This document shows, in pieces, positions 53,799 through 64,000 of a DNA stretch of 64,000 bases. Position 1 is the first letter of the stretch. Every line of letters begins with the position of its first letter. Made by a program: the position numbers and the translations under genes. This DNA is from Dipteronia dyeriana (taxonomy: Eukaryota > Streptophyta > Magnoliopsida > Sapindales > Sapindaceae), in assembly GCA_032871835.1 (NCBI GenBank), contig CM065298.1, positions 95,107,891 through 95,171,890 on the forward strand. The letters are read 5' to 3'. The notes beneath the pieces are model-generated. The model had not been told where the DNA came from and did no database searches. It saw nothing but the letters and a program-made list of their open reading frames with translations.

Positions 53799-53840
53799 CA
53801 ATTGGCACTTGCAGAAGAGGTGATCGCAGATTAAATTCGC

Positions 53841-55560
53841 TTGAAAAACAACCTTGAGACAATGGCCATCGACGGAAACAGAGATGGTTCCAAGAACATC
53901 CGAGACTCACCGGATGATATACATATAGTTGATGTCTTCCCAGATCCTTCAAGAATTACGATTGGGAATCAGTCGGCACCTATAGCAGGCGTCCAAAAGG
54001 TTCCTCCAGCCAGGGAGACACTGTAACAATTACTGGTAGATGCAGTTAGGGAAGGAGTAGATTTGTCTACTAAAGAAGGGTTGATTCCACCAAGCCAGCC
54101 CCCTCTCTTAGATCACCCACCAGCCAGGCTCCGGTCAATTGTAGTCGGACCAGAGTCAGATGCACCGGGGACAGACAATCCAGATCCTACCTTCTAGTCA
54201 AAGGATACACCACAAGAACAAACCCGAATTCGTGAAGCACCCACAGAGGGTTGACATCATCGGAGACGTAGTCCTGATCCACCGGGGCATGACTGACATC
54301 ATAAATATACACGGCGAAGAGACCGGTTGTAGTCATCAGAGGACGACTATCATCACCGAAAATGCCACTAGGGAACAATATGCCTACAAAGCTTGACTCG
54401 AGAAAACCGAAGGCAAGATGAGGAAGAGCCCAGAACAGGCTTAACAACCACCCTTGAATTTAACCATCAGAGGGAGCCAGTAGGTGAGAGAGATGTCTTA
54501 ATATAAAGTTTAACTCGAGAGGTTTAAAATAATAGGCGTCAAATGGATGCATTGGTTAGGTGTTACAGACACAATGAGATGTCGGATGATGACTCCGATA
54601 GCCATTTTACAAATGACATCCTTTGAACAACGTTCCTAGAGAAATTCAAAATGCTGCATGTAGAGCAATTCAAGAAGGACACGGATCCCAAAGAACACAT
54701 CAGGCGATATAGGAGTGCTATGGCCCAGTATTCCTACAGTGATGCCTTGATGTGCCTTAATTTTCCTTAGACCTTGTGAGATGTAGGGTCCTGATGATTT
54801 GACAGATTACCTACTGCAAGCATTGGAAACTTTGGCGAATTAAGTAAATCCTTCTCAAGATAATTTCTCGGGAATGTACATAGAAGGAAATCAGTAGCTC
54901 ATCTCTCCCAATTAAAGCAAGGAAAATGATGAGTAACTAAAATAGTACTTGAGGAGATTCAGTCAGCCAGTGTCGGAGATTGGAAGCGCGAATGATGAAG
55001 CAATCATCGCCGTATTTATAAACAATTTACAGAACGGCTGATTATCTTTTGACTTGAGAAGAGCCTGCCTCCCCAGTTATACAGATTTGATGGATATGGC
55101 AAGTGGATATGCATTAGCTGAGGAAGAAGAAATTGCAACTGGAGGTCACTTCATGCATGGATGGTTCCCTGAAGAACCAAAGCCTAAGAAGGCTGAGTCT
55201 CGATCCTAGAGCCAAAAAGGAGGTAAGCAGAAGGGCAACAACAAAGACGACAGAAATAAGGATGGGAATAGCGGGTGTAGGGGAACCGACCAAACGAAGG
55301 ATAAGTTTCAGGAAAAATACACAAATTATACCCCCTCAGGCAAAGACAAGATACGATCTTGGCTATCTTGGAAGAGAAAAACTTTGTTAAGGAACCCGAT
55401 GACAGTCGCGATTCGCTCGAAATGACACCATGAAGTATTGTCATTTTCATAAAGAGAATGGGTATGAAACTTTCAAATGTTACAGGCTCAAGGACCATAT
55501 CGAGACTCTTATCCGAGAAGGGCATTTATAAGACATTGTTCTAAAGAAGGATTAGAAGGT
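53841..55560 (+). pseudogene. Gypsy gag (Tat-like), heavily mutated
   Basis: The leading frame (53841-54026) reads MAIDGNRDGSKNIRDSPDD. The conserved gag region reads DPKEHIRRYRSAMAQYSYSD near 54680-54740, followed by LTDYLLQALETLAN, LPSYTDLMDMASGYALAEEE near 55070-55125, and KYCHFHKENGYETFKCYRLK near 55430-55490, the Cys/His block before 'DHIETLIREGHL'. These match plant Tat/Ogre-type gag, which builds the virus-like particle. Several stops and at least three frame changes are visible. Confidence 0.75.
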
Positions 55561-55799
55561 GGATGCCCATCGGGATAGTAAGTCAGAGAACCAGAATAGA
55601 AAGAAGAGTCCGAAAAAGGGCCGATGAAGGGGCAATAAATACAATTTTCGGAGGACTTTCTACCGGTAAAAAAGCAATAGAGAATGAGCCCATGAAATCC
55701 GAGAAGCAATAAAGGTAAGGAATAACCTCGATGTAAACTTTATCGAACCTAACCTAAAAAGGATCAAGGAAGGATTGGATCCAATAGGGTTCACTGAAG

Positions 55800-55905
55800 C
55801 TAATTCTCATGGGGTGGACGTTTGGCCAAATGACGCGTTAGTTATATGAGCTCGAATTGGCCACCGAGGTCCACCGGGTACTGATTGACAATGGGAGTTT
55901 CAGTT
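55800..55905 (+). pseudogene. Gypsy protease start, truncated
   Basis: GVDVWPNDALVI and then, in a shifted frame, RVLIDNGS match the start of the retroviral-type aspartic protease after gag (normally ..DALVI..I....V.RVLVDNGSS). The catalytic aspartate is the D of IDNGS. The homology stops immediately after this. Confidence 0.65.
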
Positions 55906-56770
55906 TCAGTTAGTTTCAATTCTTTTCAGGTTTCTTTTTAGACGTTGAGTTTTGAATTAAGTGTTTCTATTCAGTTTAGTTTTAAAGAATGAATAAAATT
56001 TATATGCTAAACCCTTTTGGAAAAATGATCAGAAAAATGAGAACATCTGAGAAAATGAAATGACCAATAAAATGCTCGGGTGCCATTATTTTGGAAAAAT
56101 TATGCTCGAATGAGTAGAGAAGCTTAAGATAGCAAGCCATCCGAGCAATGATAAAATCTAAACCTTAGCAAAAAGGCAAACCCGAAGCATCGACATGCCT
56201 AAAAAATGGCTCGGGGCACCGTCAGAGCAGACTTGGTGAGTTGCGCAACTCTGTTGGGTAATTCACTATCCAACGATTCGGCAACCCCTTGCACAGAAAA
56301 AACCAGGGGACGTCCTTGGTGACTAATGCAAAGACCCAAGTGTATGATCGTGGTGAGTTTCGATGCAACACTCGGGTAGAAATTGGGTAAGGCATAATTA
56401 CGAGTTTATAAGACAACTCGGTTTTATTATGGAGCTACTCGGTTAAAAACACTAGCCAGTTAAATGAGACTTGGCATTACAAAAGTGAACATGGTAGCCT
56501 AACCCTCAACATATGGGCTTAGATGTACTACTCAGCCAAGCTAATATCATCCATGGAATCTCGAACCGTGATAAGACATTCAAAAAGAATTAGTATATTA
56601 AGTCAAACCAAGTAATTACAAGATACAAAAACAAATATACAGTTAAGTTGTGCAGAAGATTTCGAGTTACTACCACCTACGCTCGGGTTAGACACCATTT
56701 CATACTCTTTTAGGAGACTTGCGTTCGATGGCCAAATAATCTCATCCACTTTGTCGTCCATCCAAACGTT
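55906..56770 (+). other. 3' region of the gypsy remnant
   Basis: Non-coding sequence with CTCGGGT and CTCGGTT motifs (e.g. AACACTCGGGTAGAAATTGG, ACGCTCGGGTTAGACACC). It is spliced directly onto the protease start, implying deletion of the rest of pol. No gene seen. Confidence 0.5.
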
Positions 56771-58710
56771 TTTTCTTCCTTTTCTTCTTTGCCGAATTTT
56801 TGCACACCTATCTTTAGTGTTAGAAGAATTTATCTAGAGCAAGAACCGGATTCTCTACGCTCAAAATTCTCTCTTGACCGAATTTCTCCTTAGAAAATAA
56901 TGCACTAACCGAATTTTCTCTAACCAAAAATTAGCCTTGGCCGAATTCTCTTTGAGATATATATATATATATATATATATAGTGGCTGAATTCTACATCC
57001 TTTTATTTTAGGAGACCAAATCCTCTCTTAAAGAGGATTTACTTGGTGGGTAAGAATCCTATCTCTATGTGGATTTACTTGGTGATAAAGAATCCTTTTA
57101 AAAAAAGATTTATTTTCCACACCAAGACTTCAAATCCAACTCAAATAATGTATTTATTCAATAACCAATTATTGAATATAATTTAATTATGACTATATTA
57201 AAACTTCCTAATTTGACCAATTGTCAACAAGAGTTTTAATAGAAATCAAACACTTCCTAATTTGACTAGATAATTTTTTTTTTCATCTACTTATCAAATG
57301 TAGTATTTGATATTTATCATATTACCAACAATAATATGACTCTATAGGACCATCTCCTACTAGGAAAAAGATTTTGACTTTTAATTAAATAATTAAATAA
57401 TTAATAAATTAATTAATTTCCATTTAATTAAATAATAACATAAAAAACAATATATAGGGCTATTATATAGTCCCTTGCCGCCCAAGCTACATAAATATAG
57501 GCCAAATATGTTTTTTCCTATTTTATTAAATCCTTTAGACTTTAATAAAAGGTCCACATGTGAACTAGACCCATTCTTACTAAAAGAGATAAGTCCACAT
57601 TCCTTAATACAATTCTGAATGGACCCATAAATTTGTCTGGTAGAATATATCAAGTGATCCATGCAAGTTCGTGTGAATTGGGGATCTTGGCAGGCTATCT
57701 AAATTTAAGCTCCAATAGACATAACCTTATCACAATCAACAAATGATTCACTTAGGTCCGATCTATTAATTTTAGTTCATTCCACTAAAGAACTAAAATT
57801 GAACTCTTAAATAAAGATAGAATAAATTAATATTGCTCATTCATACCTTAGACAATCTTAATGGAAATAGTGTATCTTCGTGAAGAATATCAGTAATAGC
57901 CAAGAGCTCATAGACCACCTATAGCTCTCCAAGTTACCATATTTAGTCATATGACCACATTTTAAACTTGGATATTTTGACTTGTCCATAAGTCATATTT
58001 CAATAGACACTATTAAAAACTTAACGTTAAGATTTAATATTCAATACCTCAAAACATCCATATGATGATATCCTACTTACATTTAATAAATGGAGCCACG
58101 ATGTCCCTATCTATAAATGAAGTCCTCTATTGATTAACAAATGAATACCACCAAACTAATAATAATAGACTATGCTATATAATCGTACTCATTGATAACT
58201 CAAATTATAACACTTGCAACCATAAGTCCATCATTTATCTCAGGATTAAGATAGACTCTCCGATTGTCTTCTAGTGAAAACTTTTATCCATTGATGGTTC
58301 TAGATAAAGTATTTCACTGTGATCCTATTCAATGCACCCCGTGCACTAGATTCTTTTGGTAATAAACACCACACTTGATGATTTTAGACTCATCATAACA
58401 CATTTGATCCCACTCAAATGCTAGCAGAAGAATATACAACTTTGACAAGATAAAATCGCCCAACCTTTATCTTAAGTTGTGAATATTATTCAAAACTAAC
58501 TAAAGAATTGTGTCTACCTCATATATATCCAGATGTACGAACAATTCTTCTTTTCTCATAGTCTTTTGACCTTATGATTTTTTACTTTTGATAATTATAA
58601 TAATTAAGCTATAAATGCTATAAGATTTGTTAAACTAGAAATCACTTTATTAATATGAAAAGATTGTCAGATACAATATTACACTCTTGCTATCGAGTAT
58701 AATCCCAACA
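56771..58710 (-). repeat. Copia element 3, 3' LTR, outer end truncated (at least 1.9 kb)
   Basis: On the minus strand it begins TGTTGGGATTATACTCGATA at 58710, directly after the polypurine tract AAGTGGGAGAT. It includes 'aggatttacttggtg'-type repeats near 57040-57110 and an (AT)n run at 56958-56980. The terminal sequence seen in the right LTR at 63794-64000 is not found here, so this LTR is truncated around 56770. It is much longer than the other LTRs in the window. Confidence 0.75.
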
Positions 58711-58724
58711 ATCTCCCACTTGCT

Positions 58725-59252
58725 CTATAGCAAATGTGTCATATCTCTTATCTTCATATTTTCCAGGTGCCCATCAAAACTCTTTTGTGAAAGAGTCTTT
58801 GTGAAGGGATCCACTAGATTGTCTGTTGACGCGATCTTGGTTATCATCACGTCACCACTATGCATAATTTCCCTTAAAAGATGATACTTCCTTTCAATGT
58901 GTTTCCCTCTTTTATGACTTCTTGGTTCTTTCGAATTAGCCACTGCTCCACTATTGTCACGATAGATAGTGATCTGCTTCTTCCTATCAGGAACCACTTC
59001 CAAGTCAATCAAGAATTTATGGAGCCAGACAGGCTCTTTAGCAGCTTCGCATATGGCCACATACTCAGCTTCCATGGTAGAATCAGCAGTACAGTATTGC
59101 TTGATACTCTTCCATACGACTGCCCCTCCTCCAAGTGTGAACACAGATCCTGATGTTGATCTTCTGGAATCAGAATCCAATTGGAAATCAAAATTTATAT
59201 ACCTAGCGGGAATTAAATCCTCTCTAGAGTTTACAAGTATATAATCTATCAT
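58725..59252 (-). CDS. Copia RNase H domain (C-terminal part of pol)
   Basis: Open 175-codon frame ending naturally 15 bp before the LTR. Blocks in order are FQLDSDSRRSTSGSVFTLGG, AVVWKSIKQYCTADSTMEAE (catalytic glutamate), YRDNSGAVANSKEPRSHKRG (aspartate block, usually CDN), IERKYHLLREIM and TDNLVDPFTKTLSQKSFDGH. The first block has lost the usual YxDADWAG part just before it (FDFQLDSD). It degrades RNA in the RNA:DNA hybrid during reverse transcription. Isolated from the reverse transcriptase by lesions at 59253-59310. Confidence 0.9.
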   Translation of the reverse strand: MIDYILVNSREDLIPARYINFDFQLDSDSRRSTSGSVFTLGGGAVVWKSIKQYCTADSTMEAEYVAICEAAKEPVWLHKFLIDLEVVPDRKKQITIYRDNSGAVANSKEPRSHKRGKHIERKYHLLREIMHSGDVMITKIASTDNLVDPFTKTLSQKSFDGHLENMKIRDMTHLL

Positions 59253-59308
59253 TCTCCCAAGGTACTTGAAAATATACTTGACTGCTGTCTAGTGATCAGG
59301 ACCAGGTT

Positions 59309-60250
59309 TCATTGAAACCTGCTAACTATGCCAACAGCAAAACAAATATCTGATCTAGTACAGAGCATTTCATACATGAGACTTCCAACTGCCGAGGCAT
59401 ATGGAATAAAATTTATGAATTGCTCTTCATGCTCATTCATAGGAACTTGTTCCTTAAAAAGTTTGATTCCATGTCTAAAAGGTAACATACCTTTCTTGGA
59501 ATCTTGCATGGAAAATCTAGACAAGATTTTTTCTATGTATGAATCTTAGGATAATGCAATCCTTCTATTCTTTATATCCCTTATTACTTGGGTTACAAGA
59601 ATTAACTTGCTTCTCCTAAGTCCTTCAAATCAAATTATTTTGCTAATCATTCTTTTACTGATGTTAATACAACTACATTGTTTCCGATAAGAAGTAAATC
59701 ATCAACGTAAAGAACTAGAAAAACCAACTTGTCACCTTTAATCCTTTTGCATACACAGCGTTCATCAAGGTTTTTAATAAATCCAAAACTTTTCACAGCT
59801 TGATCGAACCTTATGTTCCAGGATTTGGATGCTTACTTCAATCCATATATGGATCTTTGCAACTTGAATACCCTTTCCTTTTGGCCCTTTTCAAAGAATC
59901 CTTCTGGTGGTATCATATAGACATTTTTGTCAAGACTTCCATTAAGGAAAGCTGTCTTGACTTCCGTTTGCCAAATATCTTGGTCTAGAGATACCATAAT
60001 GGATAAGAGTATCCTAATGGATTTATGCATGGCCATAGAAGAGAAGGTTTCATCATAATCGATACCTTCTTTCTATGTGTAACCTTTAGCTACCAATCTA
60101 GCTTTAAAGGTTACCACATTTCCATCCATTCCTCCCTTCCTCTTTTATACCCAGTTGCACCCAATGGGTTTTATCTCTTAAGGCAAGTCCACACGAGACC
60201 AGACTTTATTTTTGAACATAGGTTCAATTTCAGATTGCATTACCTTTTGC
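59309..60250 (-). pseudogene. Copia reverse transcriptase, YVDD retained
   Basis: The minus strand shows TEVKTAFLNGSLDKNVYMIP (59880-59970), YGLK, then VLYVDDLLLIGN near 59685-59725 with an intact YVDD active site, and downstream ASAVGSLMYEMLCTRSDICF (59325-59400), which links to RNase H. Frameshifts and stops occur near 59530, 59640 and 59830 and after the start region near 60040. It would copy element RNA into DNA, but is not translatable as one protein. Confidence 0.85.
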
Positions 60251-60312
60251 CAATGATGACAATCAACCTCTTCCATGGCTTCCTTGTACGTGTAGGGATC
60301 ATCGTCGTCTGA

Positions 60313-60663
60313 GAGATTCTGTATTGATTATCCTAGACCGATGTATCTCTCGGGTTGTCTATTAACCCTCCCACTACAATGAGGAATGGTAGATTGTTGA
60401 TCTTGTGTTGGTACGGAACTTGTAATTGGGCTAGGTTGTGAAACCTCTTAAGGAACTGTATCTCCCAAAAGCTCATTTAGGACAATTCTAATTTTAGGCA
60501 CAAAATTATTCATATAGTCCACTTCCAAAAATTTAGCATTTGTCGAAACAAATACTTTAAGATCTGAAGAACTATAAAATAATATCATTTGGTTTCTTTT
60601 GGATACCCTACAAATATGCATGTTTCTGAACGAGACTCCATCTTTTGTCTTTCTTTTTAACAT
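60313..60663 (-). pseudogene. Integrase C-terminal linker
   Basis: Reads MLKRKTKDGVSFRNMHICRV and FYSSSDLKVFVSTNAKFLEV, matching the copia segment after the integrase core (VSKRNQMILFYSS is the 'FxGYPK..KGYxFY' block, diverged). The remainder is a spacer toward the reverse transcriptase with stops. Confidence 0.7.
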
Positions 60664-60686
60664 GTGCGCAGGACATCCAAATATCC

Positions 60687-61184
60687 TTAAGTGTTGTAAA
60701 CTAGGCTTTCACCCAGTCCACAACTCATGCGGTGTTTTGGAACCGACTTAAATGGTACATAGTTTAGAGTGTACATAGCGGTTTGTAAAGCATATCCCCA
60801 AAAAGAATTAGAGAGCATTGAATAACTCAACATAGACCTAACCATGTCTAAAAGAGTTCTATTTCTCCTTTCTGCCACCCAATTTTGTTGAGGTGTACAT
60901 GGCACAGAAAACTGAGAAATTTTTCCATTAGCAATAAGATATTGCTGAAACTCACCGGATAGATATTCTCCACCACGATAAAACCTCAAGATTTTTATAT
61001 GTTTCTCAAGTTGATTTTCAACTTCAGCTTTAAATGCTTTGAACATGTCAAATGCATCCCACTTCTGTCTCATGAGATACACACAACCAAATCTCGAGTA
61101 ATCATCCGTGAAAGTGATGAAGTACTAATATCCACCTCTAGCTTGAATGCTCATAGGACCACACACATCAGTATGTATTAATCC
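60687..61184 (-). pseudogene. Copia integrase core, catalytic Asp lost
   Basis: A 131-codon frame (60687-61082) reads FKAEVENQLEKHIKILRFYR then GGEYLSGEFQQYL, CTPQQNWVAERRNRTLLDMV, and WGYALQTAMYTLNYVPFKSV. The usual RSDRGGEY block here is RFYRGGEY, so the second catalytic aspartate is replaced by tyrosine; the glutamate of VAERRNRTL is kept. The first aspartate lies upstream near 61090-61180, where a stop and frame change occur. The integrase joins element DNA to the chromosome; this copy cannot. Confidence 0.85.
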
Positions 61185-61688
61185 TTAACATTCAGTGGCT
61201 CTTGTGCCTTTGGTCGTGAACGACCTTTTGGTCATCTTACCTTTCAAACAAGATTCACAAGTTGGTAGATCATAAACTTTTGAGTCACTTAAAGGTCCAT
61301 TTTTAACCAATATTTTGATTCTATCAAGGTTAATATGACCTAAGCGCAAATGCCATAGGTAGGTTTCATCTTTTGATAATTTTACTCTTTTATGATTAGG
61401 TTGCATTGATTCCGTGTCTAACAAGTGAGAGATATTGCTATACAGATAGAATAAACCGTTTTGCAATGTACCTTTGCACACAAATTTATTAATCTTACTT
61501 GTAATAAAACCTTTATTAAAAGTAGCAGAATATCCAAATTTATTTAAACAAGAAACCGAAATTAAATTCCTCTTGAATTGTGGTACATAATAAACGTTTA
61601 TTAAATCTAAATGCCAACTAGAATCTAGATTGACTCTAATATCTCCCACTGCATTAGCAGACACCAATGCTCTGTTGCTTAAATGCAA
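61185..61688 (-). pseudogene. Protease end and GAG-pre-integrase zinc domain
   Basis: A 167-codon frame reads LDLINVYYVPQFKRNLISVS, the last part of the aspartic protease, then YLWHLRLGHINLDRIKILVK and LPTCESCLKGKMTKRSF, the His-His-Cys-Cys zinc domain preceding integrase. The frame begins in the middle of the protease: the catalytic DSGA block is not found upstream. Confidence 0.85.
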
Positions 61689-61689
61689 G

Positions 61690-62424
61690 TTGAATTCATT
61701 CTTATTCAGTCTTTTCCTTTCCCGAAACCCCTTTTAGTTAGGCCCAAATTGCTTTTTCTTCTGTTGTTTCTTAACCTTCTTATGGGTTTAACAGTAGCAA
61801 CTTTACTAACCGTGTGAATCTTTTAACCCTTGCCTTTCACAAGGATTTTCTTAGTGCTTTGATCATCTTGCATCAGGCCCTGCAAGGTGCATTATTTATA
61901 GTTCAAGGTGTAGTCCAACTTGAACTGATCAAAGGAATTCGACAGCGAGTTGACAATCATATCAATTTTTGTCTCACCATCTCAGCACCGTTGAGTTCAG
62001 CAATGTTGAGATGAGCTAAGACTTTCATCATGTGATCTTTCACATCCTGTCCAGGTTTCGTCCTTAGATTCATTAAAGCAGTCATTGCATCTCTCTTAGT
62101 CACCCTGGACATCATAGCAAACATCTCTTCCAAAGACATCATTATATCGGCATCAATCTCCATTTCTTCATGTTATTGTTGTAACACGTCGGAGATGATG
62201 GCCATAATGTAACATTTAGCCATATCGACTGAAGACTTCCACTGCTGATGCTGGTCTCTTTGCTCCTTAGTAAATTCATTAGTAGGAGTAAGTGATTTAA
62301 AAGTACACAGAATGAACTTATGCTTTTCAGCTTTCAACAGCAACCCAATATTCCATTTCCATGTGAGATAATTATCATAAGTTAAAGTATTATCTTTTAG
62401 GATGTTGATCAGGGATGGTGTCAA
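61690..62424 (-). pseudogene. Copia gag, two frames, zinc knuckle missing
   Basis: The start (62424-62173) reads NILKDNTLTYDNYLTWKWNI and QRDQHQQWKSSVDMAKCYIM. After a stop, EEMFAMMSRVTKRDAMTALM, TKPGQDVKDHMMKVLAHLNI (62163-61957) continue the capsid domain, and further frame pieces down to a lysine/glycine-rich stretch (61700-61780). The expected CCHC knuckle between gag and protease is absent, implying a deletion at about 61690-61720. Confidence 0.85.
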
Positions 62425-63778
62425 AATTTCTTAATAATAACAAAAATTATATAAGTAAACAATCACGATAAAGCACTTTCGAATATTTATTTTGAATTAA
62501 ATAAAATAATTCAATCATAAAGTTCAACAGTGATCCAACACCCATAAATGTCACACATCATTTGGGAGCTCGCACAATTTACTAGTTGGACTAGGTCCCA
62601 TCTAATTGTTAACATAACAACCAGCGTTTTCAATTTTAGCCTTGCAATTTTATTAACAAGAACTCTTGGAAAGATATTAATAAAATTACATTGTGTGTGT
62701 TACTAAGCTATCGACTTTCAATATAATCCCTCACGAATATCCCTCATTTGTGAGTAGATATCGTTTGGGTTAATTGTCTAGTCTATCATTGTAAGAAACT
62801 ATCTTGTTAAATTCCATTCATAAATACCCCTTGGGGGGTTATTACACGAAACATAAAGCTCAACTAAACTTGAAGTCAGTAGGTGTTCCGAAATACCTTC
62901 TCCCACTCAATTATTTAAGGCGTGTGATCGAATTCCATAGAATGATTTACCAAGTTATCTAGATGCCAATTAGATACCTAAACCATTCAATGCATGTTCA
63001 TACCAAAAGATATATATGAGTTACACTCATATTCTATATGACATGTTATCATACAACAACAAATATTGTAATTTTTATGAAAATATAAATAGCTACAATT
63101 TTGGTCCATCCTAGAAAAACAAGGAAATTAAATATGTCTTGGAATAAAAAAACTCCTTTTCTGGCGATCAAGTCTTCATGCGACCATCGTCCGTTTGGAC
63201 CCCTTGGGTGCCTCCCATGGGCTTGGCACCCCTTGGCTCCATAAAGGGCTACCGTGCGCAGCCCATGGGATCCACAGGGCTACCCTGCGCAGTCCATGGC
63301 ATCCATAGGGCTGCCGTGCACAGCCCATGCCACAACAATAGTGGCTTCGAGCTCATTTGCACGAACGATTGTTGCGATGGCGTGCATGGTACCAAACTTA
63401 TTCCGGTTGCTCCCAATTCTTCAAACCTTCGAATCTTCGATGCTTGAATATATTACAACAGTATTTTAAACAAAAAAATACTGCAGTTTTTTCTTAATTA
63501 CAACAACAAAATAAAAAAAAAACTTAGCAACTACCAAGAAGGAAATTACGGTGATGATAAACCATCCATCTTGTTACAATCTCAAAACAAAAATACATTG
63601 AAATTCTAGGACCAAAATTGAGCAATAATAAATCACATTATAATATATATATCAATACATTCCAATGTAAATATATATGTGAATACCTAGAGTGTCATCT
63701 CATTCTAAAACATGCATATTAATAACAAAAAGAAGTAGATTCAAGTACATATACATCAATTAATCAAGGGTACAACAA
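62425..63778 (-). other. Copia 3 leader
   Basis: Non-coding leader between primer site and gag. Mostly AT-rich, with a GC-rich repeat cluster at 63190-63330. Small plus-strand frames there are products of the repeats. Confidence 0.6.
63217..63330. repeat. GC-rich 31-bp repeat, about three units
   Basis: AGGGCTACCGTGCGCAGCCC, then ATGGGATCCAC, is repeated with changes at 31-bp steps. The sub-motif CCCATGGG is palindromic. It stands out from the AT-rich leader. Confidence 0.75.
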
Positions 63779-63792
63779 GGCTCTGATACCAA
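63779..63792 (-). promoter_or_regulatory. Primer binding site for initiator Met-tRNA
   Basis: The minus strand reads TTGGTATCAGAGCC one base inside the LTR end (CCCTACA). It is a perfect plant initiator Met-tRNA primer site and fixes minus-strand orientation for copia element 3. Confidence 0.9.
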
Positions 63793-63793
63793 T

Positions 63794-64000
63794 TGTAGGG
63801 AAAAATCGATTCAAAATGCGACGGAAACGTAAAATTAGGGTTTGGAATATTTTAAAAATTTTCCCTTTCTAAGAAAGAACCTTAATCCCAGATTAATTGA
63901 CATATAATTAAAGTATCGTACTTTTGAACTAGCATCGAATTGAATCCGTAAGATCTTCTAATTCAATCACGAACGTGAATCACCTAAGAGTGTAGACTCC
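63794..64000 (-). repeat. Copia element 3, 5' LTR, inner part only
   Basis: Starts TGTAGGGAAAAATCGATT on the plus strand, next to the primer site, and runs past the window end. Confidence 0.8.

Larger units (their letters stand above)
53340..56770 (+). mobile_element. Ty3/gypsy (Tat-like) remnant with pol deleted
   Basis: LTR-like leader, primer-site-like sequence, gag and the first codons of protease are followed directly by 3' non-coding sequence; reverse transcriptase and integrase are absent. A second LTR is not found, and the right end is cut by a copia LTR at about 56770. Gag sequence has many stops and frameshifts. Confidence 0.65.
56771..64000 (-). mobile_element. Ty1/copia retrotransposon 3, long LTRs, extends past the window
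   Basis: The minus strand carries, from right to left, LTR (continuing beyond 64000), primer site, leader, gag, GAG-pre-integrase, integrase, reverse transcriptase, RNase H, polypurine tract and a truncated LTR. All domains are in the copia order. Coding sequence is broken by several stops and frameshifts, and the gag zinc knuckle and protease start are missing. Confidence 0.9.

Overview
The window looks like intergenic, transposon-filled DNA from a flowering plant, most likely a eudicot. The evidence is very AT-rich DNA, nested Ty1/copia and Ty3/gypsy retrotransposons primed by initiator-methionine tRNA, hAT and Mutator-like (MULE) DNA transposons, many MITEs, and a MULE carrying a Ulp1-type protease gene, a combination known from plants. 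I see no intact host gene, tRNA, rRNA or CRISPR array. The species cannot be named from this sequence.

Layout. From 1 to about 34.9 kb the background is an old, degenerate, one-directional repeat array. Its units end in a core close to CTTGAAAATACAACTAT then ATTTAATTG and an A-run. The array has been split by insertions whose edges can often be read to the base because the broken unit resumes on the far side. These are a hAT MITE (591-1034), three long Tourist-like elements (2018-2978, 7636-8829, 9180-10099), other MITEs, a MULE with a long inverted repeat (5973-7124), a solo LTR (10944-11474), a decayed copia element (12203-19774, minus strand, itself inside a MITE), a better preserved copia element (20590-26776, minus strand) and a small gag-only gypsy element (28657-31215, plus strand). 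Part of the gypsy element and its flank were then duplicated in tandem with a 2,050-bp period (30354 to about 34170).

From 37056 to 45995 lies one complete large MULE with terminal inverted repeats and a 9-bp target duplication. It carries two convergent genes. On the plus strand is a DUF1985/Ulp1 SUMO-protease-like gene with a visible catalytic His-Asp-Gln-Cys set. On the minus strand is a broken MuDR-type transposase. This is the known plant class of Ulp1-carrying MULEs (Kaonashi/KI, CUMULE) and the most interesting unit here. From 46191 to about 52709 is a hAT transposon whose transposase gene has been broken by a second hAT MITE and by a 1.64-kb unclassified insertion. It has a minisatellite in its 5' intron. 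From about 53.3 to 56.8 kb is a pol-deleted gypsy (Tat-like) remnant. From about 56.8 kb to the window end is a minus-strand copia element with long LTRs.

The genes do not form a host pathway. Each encodes part of a transposition cycle (gag, protease, integrase, reverse transcriptase/RNase H, or transposase), and nearly all are inactivated. The Ulp1 protease is the exception in kind: a captured, host-type regulatory activity (removal of SUMO-like tags) travelling inside a DNA transposon.
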